Shown: in pieces, positions 32,680-42,140 of the stretch
How the letters are laid out: each line of letters opens with the position of its first letter
How positions within the stretch are numbered: the stretch's first letter is position 1
NCBI RefSeq assembly: GCF_006352025.1
Contig: NZ_CP040936.1
Coordinates: 3,350,001 to 3,414,000 of the forward strand
Direction: 5' to 3'
Origin: Hymenobacter sp. DG01
GTDB taxonomy: Bacteria > Bacteroidota > Bacteroidia > Cytophagales > Hymenobacteraceae
DNA: 64,000 nucleotides
Translations under genes and position numbers: made by a program
The notes under the pieces: model-generated
Databases searched by the model: none
Told to the model about the DNA's origin: nothing
The model's input: only the letters and a program-made list of their open reading frames with translations

Positions 32680-33729
32680 ATGAAACTGTCTGAGTTCAAA
32701 TTTGACTTGCCCGAAAGCCTGCTGGCACAGCACCCCGCCAAAAACCGCGACGAGTCGCGCCTGATGGTGCTGCACCGCGACAGTGGCAAGATTGAGCACC
32801 GCGTGTTCAAGGATATTATTGAGTATTTCAACGAGGGCGACGTATTCGTGGTCAACGATACCAAGGTATTTCCGGCCCGTCTGTATGGCAACAAGGAGAA
32901 AACCGGCGCCCAGATTGAAGTATTTCTGCTTCGCGAGCTGAACAAGGAAATTCACCTCTGGGACGTACTCGTGGACCCCGCCCGCAAAATCCGGGTAGGC
33001 AACAAGCTCTACTTCGGCGAGTCGGACATGGTGGCCGAGGTAATTGACAACACCACTTCGCGCGGCCGTACCATCAAGTTCCTGTTTGATGGTTCCGACG
33101 AGGAGTTCTACAAGGCCCTGCACGACCTGGGCGAAACCCCGATTCCGAAGGAATTTATTTCCCGCGAAACGGAGGCTGCCGACAAGGAGCGTTACCAAAC
33201 GATTTACGCCAAGCACACCGGTGCCGTAGCCGCCCCTTCGGCTGGCCTGCACTTCACCCGCGAGGTAATGAAGCGCCTGGAAATCAAAGGGGTAGATGTA
33301 GTTCCGGTAACCCTGCACGTAGGCTTGGGCACTTTCCGCCCCGTGGACGTGGAAGACCTCACCAAACACAAGATGGACTCCGAGAACTTCATTGTTCCTG
33401 CTGATTCGGCAGTAGTAGTGAACCGGGCCCTGGACACCAAGAAGCGCGTGTGCGCCGTAGGTACTACCTCTATGCGCGCCATGGAGTCGTCGGTTTCGGC
33501 CCACTCTCGCCTGAAGCCCACCGAGGGCTGGACCGATAAGTTCATCTTCCCTCCCTACGATTTCAAAATCTCCAACGCGCTGCTCACCAACTTCCACACT
33601 CCGGAAAGCACGCTGATGATGATGGCCTCGGCCTTTGCCGGCCACGAGCTGCTGATTGAAGCGTACCAACTTGCCATCAAGGAGAAGTATAAGTTCTTCA
33701 GCTACGGCGACGCCATGCTGATTCTGTAA
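32680..33729 (+). CDS. queA: S-adenosylmethionine:tRNA ribosyltransferase-isomerase
   Basis: 349 residues from [20 protein letters not shown]. QueA signatures: [13 protein letters not shown] near residue 65, [24 protein letters not shown] and [19 protein letters not shown]. It transfers and isomerises the ribosyl part of SAM onto preQ1 in tRNA to make epoxyqueuosine. The start gives the usual N-terminus. A TAnnTTTG-type box lies 48 bp upstream, and ispD follows after a terminator. Confidence 0.96.
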   Translation: MKLSEFKFDLPESLLAQHPAKNRDESRLMVLHRDSGKIEHRVFKDIIEYFNEGDVFVVNDTKVFPARLYGNKEKTGAQIEVFLLRELNKEIHLWDVLVDPARKIRVGNKLYFGESDMVAEVIDNTTSRGRTIKFLFDGSDEEFYKALHDLGETPIPKEFISRETEAADKERYQTIYAKHTGAVAAPSAGLHFTREVMKRLEIKGVDVVPVTLHVGLGTFRPVDVEDLTKHKMDSENFIVPADSAVVVNRALDTKKRVCAVGTTSMRAMESSVSAHSRLKPTEGWTDKFIFPPYDFKISNALLTNFHTPESTLMMMASAFAGHELLIEAYQLAIKEKYKFFSYGDAMLIL

Positions 33730-33757
33730 GCTGAACCAGCTTATTGGCTACCAGAGT

Positions 33758-33793
33758 AAAAAAGCCCTAGTACCTTGCGGTGCTGGGGCTTTT
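33758..33793. terminator. Intrinsic terminator after queA
   Basis: AAAAGCCCTAG and CTGGGGCTTTT form a stem with one mismatch and a 12-base loop, ending in TTTT. It is about 30 bp past the queA stop and 24 bp before ispD. Confidence 0.75.
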
Positions 33794-33816
33794 CTGCGTC
33801 CTGGCCTGCTCTTCGT

Positions 33817-34551
33817 ATGTCTGCTCCCATCAGTACCACCTCCGCTTCGTCATCCCTGCTACCCGCCGCGCTGCCGCGCTTTGCCATTCTGGTGGCAGGC
33901 GGCAGCGGCACCCGCATGGGCGCCGACCGCCCCAAGCAGTTCCTGCCGCTGGCCGGTGAGCCGGTGCTGCTGCATACCCTGCGCCGCTTCGCCGATCCGG
34001 CCCTGGGCGTGCAGCAAACGGTGCTGGTGCTACCCCCCGATCAGTTTGAAACCTGGCAGCAGCTCTGCACGGAGTATGCCATTACCCTGCCCCATACGGT
34101 TGTGGCGGGCGGCGCTACCCGCTGGGCCTCGGTGCGCAACGGGCTGGCGGCTTTGAGCAGCCCCGAGGGGGTAGTGGCCGTGCACGACGGCGTGCGCCCA
34201 CTCACGCCCGCCAGCGTGATTGAGGCCACGTACCAGGTGGCCCAGGCTCAGGGCGCAGCCATTGCGGCCGTAGTGCCCAAGGACTCGGTGCGCAGCCTGG
34301 GCCAGCAGGGCTCCTATGCCCTGGACCGGTCGAGGCTGCGTCTCGTCCAGACGCCCCAGTGCTTTGAAATCGGGCTGCTGCGCCGGGCCTACCAACTGCC
34401 GGAGCTGCCTACCTTCACCGACGACGCCAGCGTGGTAGAAGACCTGCACCCCATTCAGCTAGTAGCCGGCGACTACCGCAACCTGAAAATCACCACCCCC
34501 GAGGATTTGCTTTTAGCGGAAGCCATTCTGGCCAACAGCGCGCAGCCGTAG
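33817..34551 (+). CDS. ispD: 2-C-methyl-D-erythritol 4-phosphate cytidylyltransferase
   Basis: 244 residues from [13 protein letters not shown]. The nucleotidyltransferase N-terminus is FAILVAGGSGTRMGADRPKQ, with VVAVHDGVRPLTP, AIAAVVPKDSVR and FTDDASVVEDL further on. It makes CDP-ME in the MEP route to isoprenoids, the supply of carotenoid precursors that crtY would need. Its start has a Ser/Thr-rich lead of about 20 residues before the fold, so a shorter start is possible but there is no obvious one. It follows a terminator, so it has its own promoter. Confidence 0.95.
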   Translation: MSAPISTTSASSSLLPAALPRFAILVAGGSGTRMGADRPKQFLPLAGEPVLLHTLRRFADPALGVQQTVLVLPPDQFETWQQLCTEYAITLPHTVVAGGATRWASVRNGLAALSSPEGVVAVHDGVRPLTPASVIEATYQVAQAQGAAIAAVVPKDSVRSLGQQGSYALDRSRLRLVQTPQCFEIGLLRRAYQLPELPTFTDDASVVEDLHPIQLVAGDYRNLKITTPEDLLLAEAILANSAQP

Positions 34552-34570
34552 CCTAACAGCACCGGCGGCG

Positions 34571-35428
34571 TTACAGCGCCCTACCCAGCCGAATGGTGCG
34601 CGTGACACCGTTGCTGGTGATGGTAGCCAGGTTGTCGCAGGCCTGGGTGCCGGTGGGGTCGTAGTTCAGCAGCAACTCCTTTTCCCGGGAAGTCTGGATT
34701 TTGACGGTGCCGGCTACAAAGGTGCGGGCACAACCGGCCTGTATTTTCTTAACCAGAGGCTGCTCGATGGTAGCCGTGTAGCTGACGCCCTTGCGGTTGG
34801 TGCCGCTGGCCTGGCCCGTCACGCTGTACTCATCGTCGAGGATGGTACGGGTACCGAAGCCGGCCGTGCGGGTGTACTGGCGCTCCGAAGCCCAGGAGTG
34901 AGTGCCAGCGGCGGTGGTTACGCTGGCGTTCTGCACCTGCAGCTTCCAGGAGCCGTTGCCCAGATGGGTGAGCGTGCGGGTGCCGGTATGCAGATTATCG
35001 TTGCGGTAGTAGTTTACCAGGGTAATAGTGACAGTGGCCCCGGCCTGCCGGTAAGGCCCGCTGAACACGGCCACCACCTTGCCCCGGCGCGCCACCCCAT
35101 TGGGCCCCACGCAGTTGACCGGGCCAAAGTCGAGGGTGAGGGTGCGCGTGGACGCCTCGTAGGTACGCGTAAAGCAGTTACCGGCCACCTGGGCCAGGTC
35201 GGTGGGTTCGGCGGCGGGGCTGGCCGCTACGGCCGCATCGGCGGGAGAGCCGGCCTCTACCAGGTCGGTAAGAGCTGCATTTTCTTCGTCGGCCAGGCTT
35301 TGATCTTCCGCCGACACGGCCACGTCAGCGGCAGCCTGCGGATCGGTTGATTTGGTGCAGGCACCGGTGAGCAGGGCCAAGCTGGCCAGGGCGGCCAGCC
35401 CCAGGGGGCGCAGTACAGAGGTGTTCAT
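34571..35428 (-). CDS. Lipoprotein of unknown function
   Basis: 285 residues from MNTSVLRPLGLAALASLALL. The lipobox LTGAC gives a lipoprotein. After an acidic Ala-rich linker (residues about 30-75) comes a beta-rich domain with repeated strand motifs: TYEASTRTLTLDFG, GKVVAVFSGPYR, ATVTITLVNYYRND, GSYTATIE-like strands. Two Cys pairs (NCFTRTY/VNCVGPN and AGCARTF/QACDN) could form disulphides. It is convergent with ispD, 19 bp away. No known family recognised; common in Hymenobacter-type proteomes. Confidence 0.8.
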   Translation of the reverse strand: MNTSVLRPLGLAALASLALLTGACTKSTDPQAAADVAVSAEDQSLADEENAALTDLVEAGSPADAAVAASPAAEPTDLAQVAGNCFTRTYEASTRTLTLDFGPVNCVGPNGVARRGKVVAVFSGPYRQAGATVTITLVNYYRNDNLHTGTRTLTHLGNGSWKLQVQNASVTTAAGTHSWASERQYTRTAGFGTRTILDDEYSVTGQASGTNRKGVSYTATIEQPLVKKIQAGCARTFVAGTVKIQTSREKELLLNYDPTGTQACDNLATITSNGVTRTIRLGRAL

Positions 35429-35599
35429 GGGATGAGGGAAGTAAGAAGAGTGAGGAATAGAAGTGGCGGTTGGAACGGCTGGCAAAGCCAGAGTTTAATG
35501 AGGATGGGAACTTTTTTTCTGAAAGCTGTATCCCAACCTGAACTACTGATGCGCGTATAGCCATGCAAACCGTCCTGCACGGGCCAATCTGTTGACTTT

Positions 35600-36178
35600 A
35601 TGCGCCTTTCCCCTCGATTATATGTGCTACTTCTGGCTCCTCTGGGGCTAGCCTGCTCGGCCGAAGAAAACAGCAAAGACCCTGTTTTCAGCGCCAGATT
35701 CCAGAACGAGAAGCGCATTGGAGAGGAAAACATTACCAAGCGCCAGCTCCGCGACGCGGAATTTCTGGTAGAAGTAGCCAGTCAGAAGATGGAGTTGGTC
35801 GAAATCAGCCAGATAGCCCAGCGCAAAGCCACCTCCGCCGATACCCGATACATTGCCCAGAACGCTATTGCGCAGCTTTCAGCCCGGCTGCAGGAGCTGA
35901 AAACCCTGGCCCAGCAGAAAAACCGGGCCCTACCCACCGGCTTAGGCGAAAGCCAGGCCCGGGAGGTGGGCGAACTGACGGCCCTGAACGGCCCGGCCTT
36001 CGACAAAAAATACGCCGAGCTGTTTAGCAGCCTCACGGATAAAGCCGTGGACACCTACGAGGATATGGCGGACGAGGCCTACGACGGAGATATCCGGGCG
36101 CTGGCGGCCCGCCAGTTGCCCGCCCTGAAAGATCAACACACTGCGGGGGAAGCCCTGCAGGACAAGCTGAAGCCGTAA
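35600..36178 (+). CDS. DUF4142 lipoprotein 1
   Basis: 192 residues. A lipobox is present (LGLAC at about residue 19). The DUF4142 helical bundle follows: DAEFLVEVASQKMELVEISQIAQ and AQNAIAQLSARLQELKTLAQ, then DKAVDTYEDMADEAYDG. DUF4142 domains are ferritin-like helical bundles of unknown function in the envelope. It is followed by a small lipoprotein and a second DUF4142 gene, all on the plus strand. Confidence 0.85.
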   Translation: MRLSPRLYVLLLAPLGLACSAEENSKDPVFSARFQNEKRIGEENITKRQLRDAEFLVEVASQKMELVEISQIAQRKATSADTRYIAQNAIAQLSARLQELKTLAQQKNRALPTGLGESQAREVGELTALNGPAFDKKYAELFSSLTDKAVDTYEDMADEAYDGDIRALAARQLPALKDQHTAGEALQDKLKP

Positions 36179-36214
36179 GGCCACCTCTGTTTCTTTTCCT
36201 TCTTTTTCACGACC

Positions 36215-36457
36215 ATGAAATTCCGATTCCTTCCTTTCCTGACCCTGGCGGCGGGCCTGCTGCTGGCCGGCTGCAACAATGCCGAAAAACGCACCGATGG
36301 CACCGCCGGCGAAGCCGTGAGCGACATGGATAAAGCGGCCGCCGATGGTGGCGTGCAGGCCGATGCCGTAGTTATTGACAATGACGCCGGCCCCACCGTG
36401 ACGGCCAATGCCGACTCGGCCGCCATGATGGCCGATTCTACGGGTGCCAACCGCTAG
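36215..36457 (+). CDS. Small lipoprotein
   Basis: 80 residues. The signal peptide MKFRFLPFLTLAAGLLLAG ends in the lipobox LLAGC. The mature part is short, polar and acidic (NNAEKRTDGTAGEAVSDMDK). It lies between two DUF4142 lipoprotein genes with 36 and 70 bp gaps, so all three are probably transcribed together. No family recognised. Confidence 0.75.
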   Translation: MKFRFLPFLTLAAGLLLAGCNNAEKRTDGTAGEAVSDMDKAAADGGVQADAVVIDNDAGPTVTANADSAAMMADSTGANR

Positions 36458-36527
36458 CGCCGCCTTTACTCGCGGCGCGGGCCGAAAAACCACCTACTTT
36501 CTATTTCCACTCTCACAACCACTTCCA

Positions 36528-37187
36528 ATGAAACGTATTCTCTTATCTGCGGCCTGCGTAGGCCTGCTGGGCCTGGGCGCCTGTGGTAACTCGGGCAACG
36601 AGTCGGCAGCTGCTGGCGGCGCTACTGAAACCTCCGCGGCTGGCGCGGCTGGCTCCGATACGGCCATGGCCTCGTCCAGCACTATGCCTTCGTCTGATAC
36701 TTCTTCGACCGGCATGGCGGCGGAAGGCCCCACGGCTCCGCACTCCACCGACCCGGAATTCATGATGTCGGCGGCCCACAGCGACCAAAACGAAATCCAG
36801 CTCAGCAAAATGGCGCTGGAGAAGGGCGTAACGGGTATGGCGAAAGACCACGCCAACAAAATGATTACCGACCATACCAAGTCCACGGCTGACCTGAAGC
36901 CCATTGCCCAGAAAAAGGGCGTGACCCTGCCCACCGACATGGACGCTGAGCACAAGGCTATTGCCGCGCAAATGAAGGAACTGTCGGGCAAGGAGTTCGA
37001 GCAGAAGTACATGGAGCAAATGACCATGGACCACCAGAAAACGGTGAACACCATGGTGGCTCACCAGAAAATGACGCAGGATGCTGACCTTCAGGGCTTC
37101 ATCACGAAAACTCTGCCCGTGGTACAGTCCCACCTGACTATGTTCAAGCAGCACTCCGGCATGGGAGCTTCCAGCTCCAATATGTAA
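36528..37187 (+). CDS. DUF4142 lipoprotein 2
   Basis: 219 residues from MKRILLSAACVGLLGLGACG. Lipobox LGAC, then a Ser/Ala/Thr linker of about 60 residues. The DUF4142 domain spans about 80-200: MMSAAHSDQNEIQLSKMALE, AKDHANKMITDHTKSTADLK, MEQMTMDHQKTVNTMVAHQK. It is richer in Met and His than its neighbour at 35600; several HxxxM pairs could hold metal, but this is speculative. It has a strong terminator 25 bp downstream. Confidence 0.88.
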   Translation: MKRILLSAACVGLLGLGACGNSGNESAAAGGATETSAAGAAGSDTAMASSSTMPSSDTSSTGMAAEGPTAPHSTDPEFMMSAAHSDQNEIQLSKMALEKGVTGMAKDHANKMITDHTKSTADLKPIAQKKGVTLPTDMDAEHKAIAAQMKELSGKEFEQKYMEQMTMDHQKTVNTMVAHQKMTQDADLQGFITKTLPVVQSHLTMFKQHSGMGASSSNM

Positions 37188-37212
37188 GCGAGCCGGCTTC
37201 TCTGAACCCGCA

Positions 37213-37246
37213 AAAAAGCCGCTGCTTGATCTAGCAGCGGCTTTTT
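37213..37246. terminator. Bidirectional intrinsic terminator
   Basis: AAAAAGCCGCTGCT and AGCAGCGGCTTTTT form a perfect 14-bp stem with a 6-base loop. It lies between the DUF4142 gene (+) and the next gene (-), and serves both. Confidence 0.95.
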
Positions 37247-37281
37247 ATTTTCCGGCAAGCCGGTTGCTGCTTGGCTGGCAG

Positions 37282-37701
37282 CTACCGCTCGGGCTTGGCC
37301 GACCACTGCAGCACATAGGTGTCGCAGCCGAGGTTGTTGATATTCATGCGAAAAGTGCCTTTGGCGGCAGTTCTGGCCGTAAAGTCGCCCTCCAGGGCAA
37401 AGCGCCAGGCCGTAGCTCCACCGTCTGGCGGCTCCACGGCCACGGCTTTCAGTTTGCCGGTTTTTATCTCGAAGCCGCCTTCCGGCCCAATTACCTGGCG
37501 CTCCAATTTGCCGCTGCAGCGCCAGTAGCCATCAAACGTGAAATCGGATATCCGTTTCCCGTCCGGCGACACGGTAAAGCTGACTTTGTCGCCCTTCATG
37601 CCATTGCTGATGGTTCCGGTCCAGCGGGTGCCCTTGGCGGGTTTGGGAGGGGTAGTAACAATAGCAGCTGCCAGCAGCAGCGGGAATAGTAAGAGCTTCA
37701 T
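37282..37701 (-). CDS. Small secreted protein of unknown function
   Basis: 139 residues. A signal peptide (MKLLLFPLLLAAAIVTT) precedes a beta-rich body: KGTRWTGTISNGMKGDKVSF, FTFDGYWRCSGKLERQVIG, GDFTARTAAKGTFRMNIN. Two Cys may pair. Ends in WSAKPER. No family recognised. It is convergent with the DUF4142 operon, sharing its terminator. Confidence 0.7.
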   Translation of the reverse strand: MKLLLFPLLLAAAIVTTPPKPAKGTRWTGTISNGMKGDKVSFTVSPDGKRISDFTFDGYWRCSGKLERQVIGPEGGFEIKTGKLKAVAVEPPDGGATAWRFALEGDFTARTAAKGTFRMNINNLGCDTYVLQWSAKPER

Positions 37702-37737
37702 AGGCTGGGAACAGGTGTGGGAGCCGGTTAAAATAGC

Positions 37738-37793
37738 AAAAGCTTCCTACCCCAGTCAACCCCGCAAGGGTTAAGCTGGAGCAGGAAGCTTTT
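37738..37793 (-). terminator. Intrinsic terminator of uvrA
   Basis: AAAAGCTTCCT (37738-37748) pairs with AGGAAGCTTTT (37783-37793), with a smaller hairpin inside the loop. On the minus strand it lies just after the uvrA stop, ending in TTTT. Confidence 0.75.
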
Positions 37794-37815
37794 CCCTACC
37801 GTGTACTATAGAACG

Positions 37816-40800
37816 CTAAGCTGCTTTTTCTGGCTTTTCCTCGGCGTACTTGCTGGTGCGCAACTCCTCGGCCAGGAAACGGCTGGTGTGCCCCTTGCCC
37901 GATTTGGCTACCTGCTCCGGCGTGCCCTGGGCCACGATGGTACCGCCGCCCGCGCCACCTTCGGGCCCGATGTCGATGATGTGGTCAGCTACCTTAATCA
38001 GGTCGAGGTTGTGCTCAATGATGAGGACCGTATTGCCCTTATCGGCCAGCTTGTGCAACACCACGGCCAGGTGGTTAATGTCCTCGAAGTGCAGACCGGT
38101 GGTAGGCTCGTCGAGGATGTAGAAGGTTTTGCCGGTGTCCTTCTTGCTGAGCTCGGTGGCCAGCTTCACGCGCTGGGCCTCGCCGCCCGAAAGCGTAGTG
38201 GCTTGCTGGCCCAGGGTGAGGTAGCCCAGACCTACCTCGTTCAGGGTCTGAATCTTGCGCAGGATGCGGGGCTGAAACTCGAAGAACTCCACGGCCTTTT
38301 CTACCGTCATGTCGAGCACGTCGGTAATGGATTTGCCTTTGAAGCGCACTTCCAGGGTTTCGCGGTTGTAGCGGCGGCCTTTGCAGGTTTCGCAGGGCAC
38401 GTGCACGTCGGGCAGGAAGTTCATTTCGATGGTGCGCATACCGGCCCCCTCGCAGGTTTCGCAGCGCCCGCCCTTCACGTTGAAAGAGAAGCGCCCCGGT
38501 CCGTACCCCCGGATTTTAGCCTCGGGCAACGAAGCGAATAGCTGGCGAATTTCGGTGAACACGCCGGTGTACGTAGCCGGGTTGGAGCGCGGCGTGCGCC
38601 CAATCGGCGACTGGTCCACCTCAATCACTTTATCAATGAAATCCAGGCCTTCGATGCCCGCGTGGGGTAGCGGCTCACGCTTGGCATTGAAGAAGTGTTG
38701 GTTGAGGATGGGGTAGAGCGTATCGTGGATGAGTGACGACTTGCCCGAGCCCGATACGCCCGTGACGGCAATGAGCTTGCCCAACGGGAACTTGGCCGTT
38801 ACGTTTTTGAGGTTGTGGCCCTTAGCACCTTTCAGCACCAGCTCGTTGCCTTCGCCGGCCCGCTTTTTCTTGCGCAGCTCGATGTGCTTCTGCCCGCTGA
38901 GGTACTGTGAGGTGAGAGAGCCGGAGTTGAAGATTTCTGTAGGTGTACCCTCGGCCACAATCTGCCCGCCGTGGATGCCGGCGCCAGGTCCGATATCCAG
39001 CACGTAGTCGGCGTGCAGAATCATATCCTTGTCGTGCTCCACCACAATCACGGAGTTGCCCAGGTCGCGCAGGTGCTGCAGAGCCTTGATCAGGCGCTCG
39101 TTGTCGCGCTGGTGCAGGCCAATGCTAGGCTCGTCCATGATGTAGAGCACGCCCACCAGCTGGGTCCCGATTTGGGTAGCCAGACGGATACGCTGCGACT
39201 CGCCGCCCGAGAGCGTGCGCACCGAGCGGTGCAGGTTCAGGTAGTCGAGGCCCACTTCCAGCAGGAAGCCGATGCGCTTGCGGATTTCCTTTAGCAGCTC
39301 GCGGGCAATCAGGTTCTGGCGCTCCGAGAGACGGTCTTCCAGGCCCTCAAACCAACCCGCCAGTTCGTTCAAATCCAGCACCGACAGCTCCCCGATGTGG
39401 CGGCCGTCAATCTTGAAGTGCAGGCTCTCCTTTTTGAGGCGGTAGCCGTGGCACTCGGGGCACTCCTGGGCCTGGGTGTACTGCTGAATCCACTCCCGGA
39501 TGTTCTCCGAATCGGACTCCATCTGGCGGCGCAGGAAGGGAATGATTCCCTCAAACGGCTCCACGTAGTTGGCCTTTTTGGGGTCCGCGTCCTCATCCTC
39601 AGGCACGCCGTGCAGGAGGCGCTCTACCAGGTCCTGGGGCAGCTTCTCAATAGGGGTACTCAGGCTGGCCTTGTGCTTTTTCACGATGAGGCTCAGCTGC
39701 TGAAAAATCCAGATGTCGCGGTACTCGCCCAGGGGCGCAATGCCGCCGCGGCTGATGCTCAGCTTCTTATCGGGCATCACCGAGTCCTCGGTGATTTCCT
39801 GCACTTCGCCCAGACCGTTGCAGGTAGGGCAGGCACCGTAGGGCGAGTTGAAGGAGAAGGTGTTGGGTGCCGGGTCATCGTAGGCAATGCCGGTAGCCGG
39901 GTCCATGAGGAAGCGGGAGAAAAACTGGGTGTTATCCTTCTTCTTGTCGGGGTCGAGCACTAGCATGGTGCCCTTGCCCTGGGTCAAAGCATTCTGTACC
40001 GAACCGCTGAGGCGGAACCGGTCTTCCTCCTTCACCACCAGCCGGTCGATGACAATTTCGATGTCGTGGATTTTGTAGCGGTCCACCTGCATCTTGGGCG
40101 TGATGTCGAGCAGCTCCCCGTCCACACGCACCTTGGTAAAGCCCAGCTTGGCAATCTGCTGGAACAGCTCGCGGTAGTGCCCTTTGCGGCCTTTCACTAC
40201 CGGAGCCAGCACGATGAGCTTGCGCTGGTCGTACTCTTTCAGGATGTAGTTGATGATCTGGTCGTCAGACTGCCGGATCATCTTCTGGCCCGTAGCGTAG
40301 CTGAACGCCTCGGCGGTGCGGGCGTAGAGCAGGCGCAGGAAGTCGTAAATCTCGGTGATGGTCCCGACGGTAGAGCGGGGGTTGCGCGAGGTGGTTTTCT
40401 GCTCGATGCTGATAACCGGCGACAAGCCCTCAATCTTATCCACGTCGGGCCGTTCCAGTCCGCCCATGAAGGAGCGGGCATAGGCCGAAAACGTCTCCAT
40501 GTAGCGGCGCTGGCCCTCGGCGTAAATCGTATCGAAAGCCAACGACGACTTGCCCGAGCCCGAAATGCCGGTGAATACCACCAGGCGTCCGCGCGGAATC
40601 TGGGTGGAAACGTTCTTGAGGTTGTGCTCCCGGGCACCGTACACTTCAATATAAGGCGCCTCCAGGTCGGCAGGGCCAGTGAGCTGGCCGGTTATCCGGC
40701 TTTCCACCACGGCTTCGGCTACCTCTTCCAGGCGAGGTACCGCCTGCACGGCAGCGGTAGTGTGGCGGGTAGCGTTGTCGGCTACAGCCGCGGCAGCTTT

Positions 40801-40941
40801 GCGGGCTTTGGTGGGGGTAGGCGCCGGAGCGTCGGGCGCCTGGGGCTTCGCCGTTTTGGCCGGGCGGGCAGCTTTAGAAGCTGCCGCGGGTTTGCTGGCA
40901 GCGGAAGAAGAAACAGAAGCGGCAGTTGTTTTTTTAGCCAT
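37816..40941 (-). CDS. uvrA: Excinuclease ABC subunit A with N-terminal Ala/Lys-rich extension
   Basis: 1041 residues, about 95 more than usual. The UvrA body starts near residue 97 ([15 protein letters not shown]). Walker A motifs are [14 protein letters not shown] and [14 protein letters not shown]; zinc-binding Cys clusters are [19 protein letters not shown] and [20 protein letters not shown]; signatures are [12 protein letters not shown] and [12 protein letters not shown]. The extension ([20 protein letters not shown]...) is Ala/Lys/Pro/Thr-rich, like histone H1 tails. UvrA finds bulky DNA damage with UvrB. A terminator at 37738 follows. Confidence 0.96.
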   Translation of the reverse strand: MAKKTTAASVSSSAASKPAAASKAARPAKTAKPQAPDAPAPTPTKARKAAAAVADNATRHTTAAVQAVPRLEEVAEAVVESRITGQLTGPADLEAPYIEVYGAREHNLKNVSTQIPRGRLVVFTGISGSGKSSLAFDTIYAEGQRRYMETFSAYARSFMGGLERPDVDKIEGLSPVISIEQKTTSRNPRSTVGTITEIYDFLRLLYARTAEAFSYATGQKMIRQSDDQIINYILKEYDQRKLIVLAPVVKGRKGHYRELFQQIAKLGFTKVRVDGELLDITPKMQVDRYKIHDIEIVIDRLVVKEEDRFRLSGSVQNALTQGKGTMLVLDPDKKKDNTQFFSRFLMDPATGIAYDDPAPNTFSFNSPYGACPTCNGLGEVQEITEDSVMPDKKLSISRGGIAPLGEYRDIWIFQQLSLIVKKHKASLSTPIEKLPQDLVERLLHGVPEDEDADPKKANYVEPFEGIIPFLRRQMESDSENIREWIQQYTQAQECPECHGYRLKKESLHFKIDGRHIGELSVLDLNELAGWFEGLEDRLSERQNLIARELLKEIRKRIGFLLEVGLDYLNLHRSVRTLSGGESQRIRLATQIGTQLVGVLYIMDEPSIGLHQRDNERLIKALQHLRDLGNSVIVVEHDKDMILHADYVLDIGPGAGIHGGQIVAEGTPTEIFNSGSLTSQYLSGQKHIELRKKKRAGEGNELVLKGAKGHNLKNVTAKFPLGKLIAVTGVSGSGKSSLIHDTLYPILNQHFFNAKREPLPHAGIEGLDFIDKVIEVDQSPIGRTPRSNPATYTGVFTEIRQLFASLPEAKIRGYGPGRFSFNVKGGRCETCEGAGMRTIEMNFLPDVHVPCETCKGRRYNRETLEVRFKGKSITDVLDMTVEKAVEFFEFQPRILRKIQTLNEVGLGYLTLGQQATTLSGGEAQRVKLATELSKKDTGKTFYILDEPTTGLHFEDINHLAVVLHKLADKGNTVLIIEHNLDLIKVADHIIDIGPEGGAGGGTIVAQGTPEQVAKSGKGHTSRFLAEELRTSKYAEEKPEKAA

Positions 40942-41203
40942 GCAGCAGCGAAGCGGATAAGTCTGCGAAGGTACGCAAATCAGGGCCCAACGGCCACCCC
41001 GGATAGCTTATTTGCCAAGCCTATCAGGGGAATGTAGCCGGCCCTGAGAAGCGGGCAGATGGGCTATAACACGCACTAGTAGGGAAATGTCCCGGATAGG
41101 ACTAAACTTCTTTTAAACCCTACCTCCGGTTTTCGTCTAAACGGTAAATTATGGTGCGGCTTTTGCCTTTAAGTCAGCATCTCCCCTTTTGCTTTTTGCT
41201 CTT

Positions 41204-41986
41204 ATGAAAACCTTGCTCAAAACTGGCCTCATGATGGCGCTGGGGCTGCTGCTCTACAGCAACCGCGCGCAGGCCCAGGTGCAGATTCAGGTGAACGCGC
41301 CCTACTGGGGCCCGGCCGTTGGCCCGAACGTGCAGTACTATTACATTCCGGAAATAGACGGCTACTACGATTTGTACTCGCGGTCTTATCTGTTTTTTGA
41401 TCCGGTGTACGGAGCCTGGGTTAGCTCGCCGGTATTGCCGCGGGCTTATGCCTCCTACGATCCGCGCTTTTTCCACCCGGTAGTGGTGCAGTACGTAGGC
41501 CGCCAGCCCTGGGGCTACCTGCGCGACCACCGCGCCTACTGCGACCGGTGGGGCGTGCAGCCGGGCCGGTACTACGGGGCCAACTGGCCCGGCCGGGGCT
41601 ACGTGGTAGCACCGCGGCCTAACTACGGCCCCGGTGGCTACTACACGCCCAACGGCGGCTATGCCCGCGGCGACTACCGGGACAACCGTGACTACCGCAG
41701 CAATTACGGCAGCTACGGTAGTGGCTACGACCGCCGGGATGATAACCGGAACGGCTCGGGTGGCTATAATGGCCATAATGACAACCGTGGCGGCTACAAC
41801 GGCCACCGGGGAAATGATAACCAGGGTGGCTACGACGGCCGCGGCGACAATCGTGGAAACTACGAGGGCCGCAACGGCAGTAACGACCAGGGTAGCTACA
41901 ATACTCCTGGCACTCCGGGCGGCCCGCAGAACCAGGGAACTCCCTACCCGAACGCCGGTGGCCGAGGCCGGGGGCGCAGCCTGTAG
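41204..41986 (+). CDS. Secreted Gly/Tyr/Asn-rich protein (YYYIPE family 1)
   Basis: 260 residues from MKTLLKTGLMMALGLLL; signal peptide cut near AQAQ. The N-terminal part has VQIQVNAPYWGPAVGPNVQY, YYYIPEIDGYYDLYSRSYLF and HPVVVQYVGRQPWGYLRDHR. The second half is a low-complexity tail: NGGYARGDYRDNRDYRSNYG and NDNRGGYNGHRGNDNQGGYD, about 120 residues of Gly, Asn, Asp, Tyr and Arg. A shorter homologue lies at 42141. The conserved part looks like a small envelope domain; the tail could phase-separate or bind polysaccharide. No known family. Confidence 0.75.
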   Translation: MKTLLKTGLMMALGLLLYSNRAQAQVQIQVNAPYWGPAVGPNVQYYYIPEIDGYYDLYSRSYLFFDPVYGAWVSSPVLPRAYASYDPRFFHPVVVQYVGRQPWGYLRDHRAYCDRWGVQPGRYYGANWPGRGYVVAPRPNYGPGGYYTPNGGYARGDYRDNRDYRSNYGSYGSGYDRRDDNRNGSGGYNGHNDNRGGYNGHRGNDNQGGYDGRGDNRGNYEGRNGSNDQGSYNTPGTPGGPQNQGTPYPNAGGRGRGRSL

Positions 41987-42006
41987 CTACAATTTCTGCC
42001 GGTTAT

Positions 42007-42040
42007 AAAAAGCCCTCTGTTAGCCACGGAGGGCTTTTTT
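42007..42040 (+). terminator. Intrinsic terminator
   Basis: AAAAAGCCCTC and GAGGGCTTTTT form a clean stem with a T6 tail, 21 bp past the preceding stop. Confidence 0.92.
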
Positions 42041-42140
42041 GCAATTAATGCCGTAGAATAAACAGGGCTAACGTATCCGCGTTGGCCTTGTTCTTGTAAG
42101 AATTACCGGGTTCTGTTTCTCCCACCTGACTTTCAGCATC

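Noticed and set aside
40066..41037. Plus-strand frame opposite the start of uvrA
   Set aside because: Antisense to the extension and first Walker A region of uvrA; Gly/Arg/Ser-rich antisense pattern with no domain.
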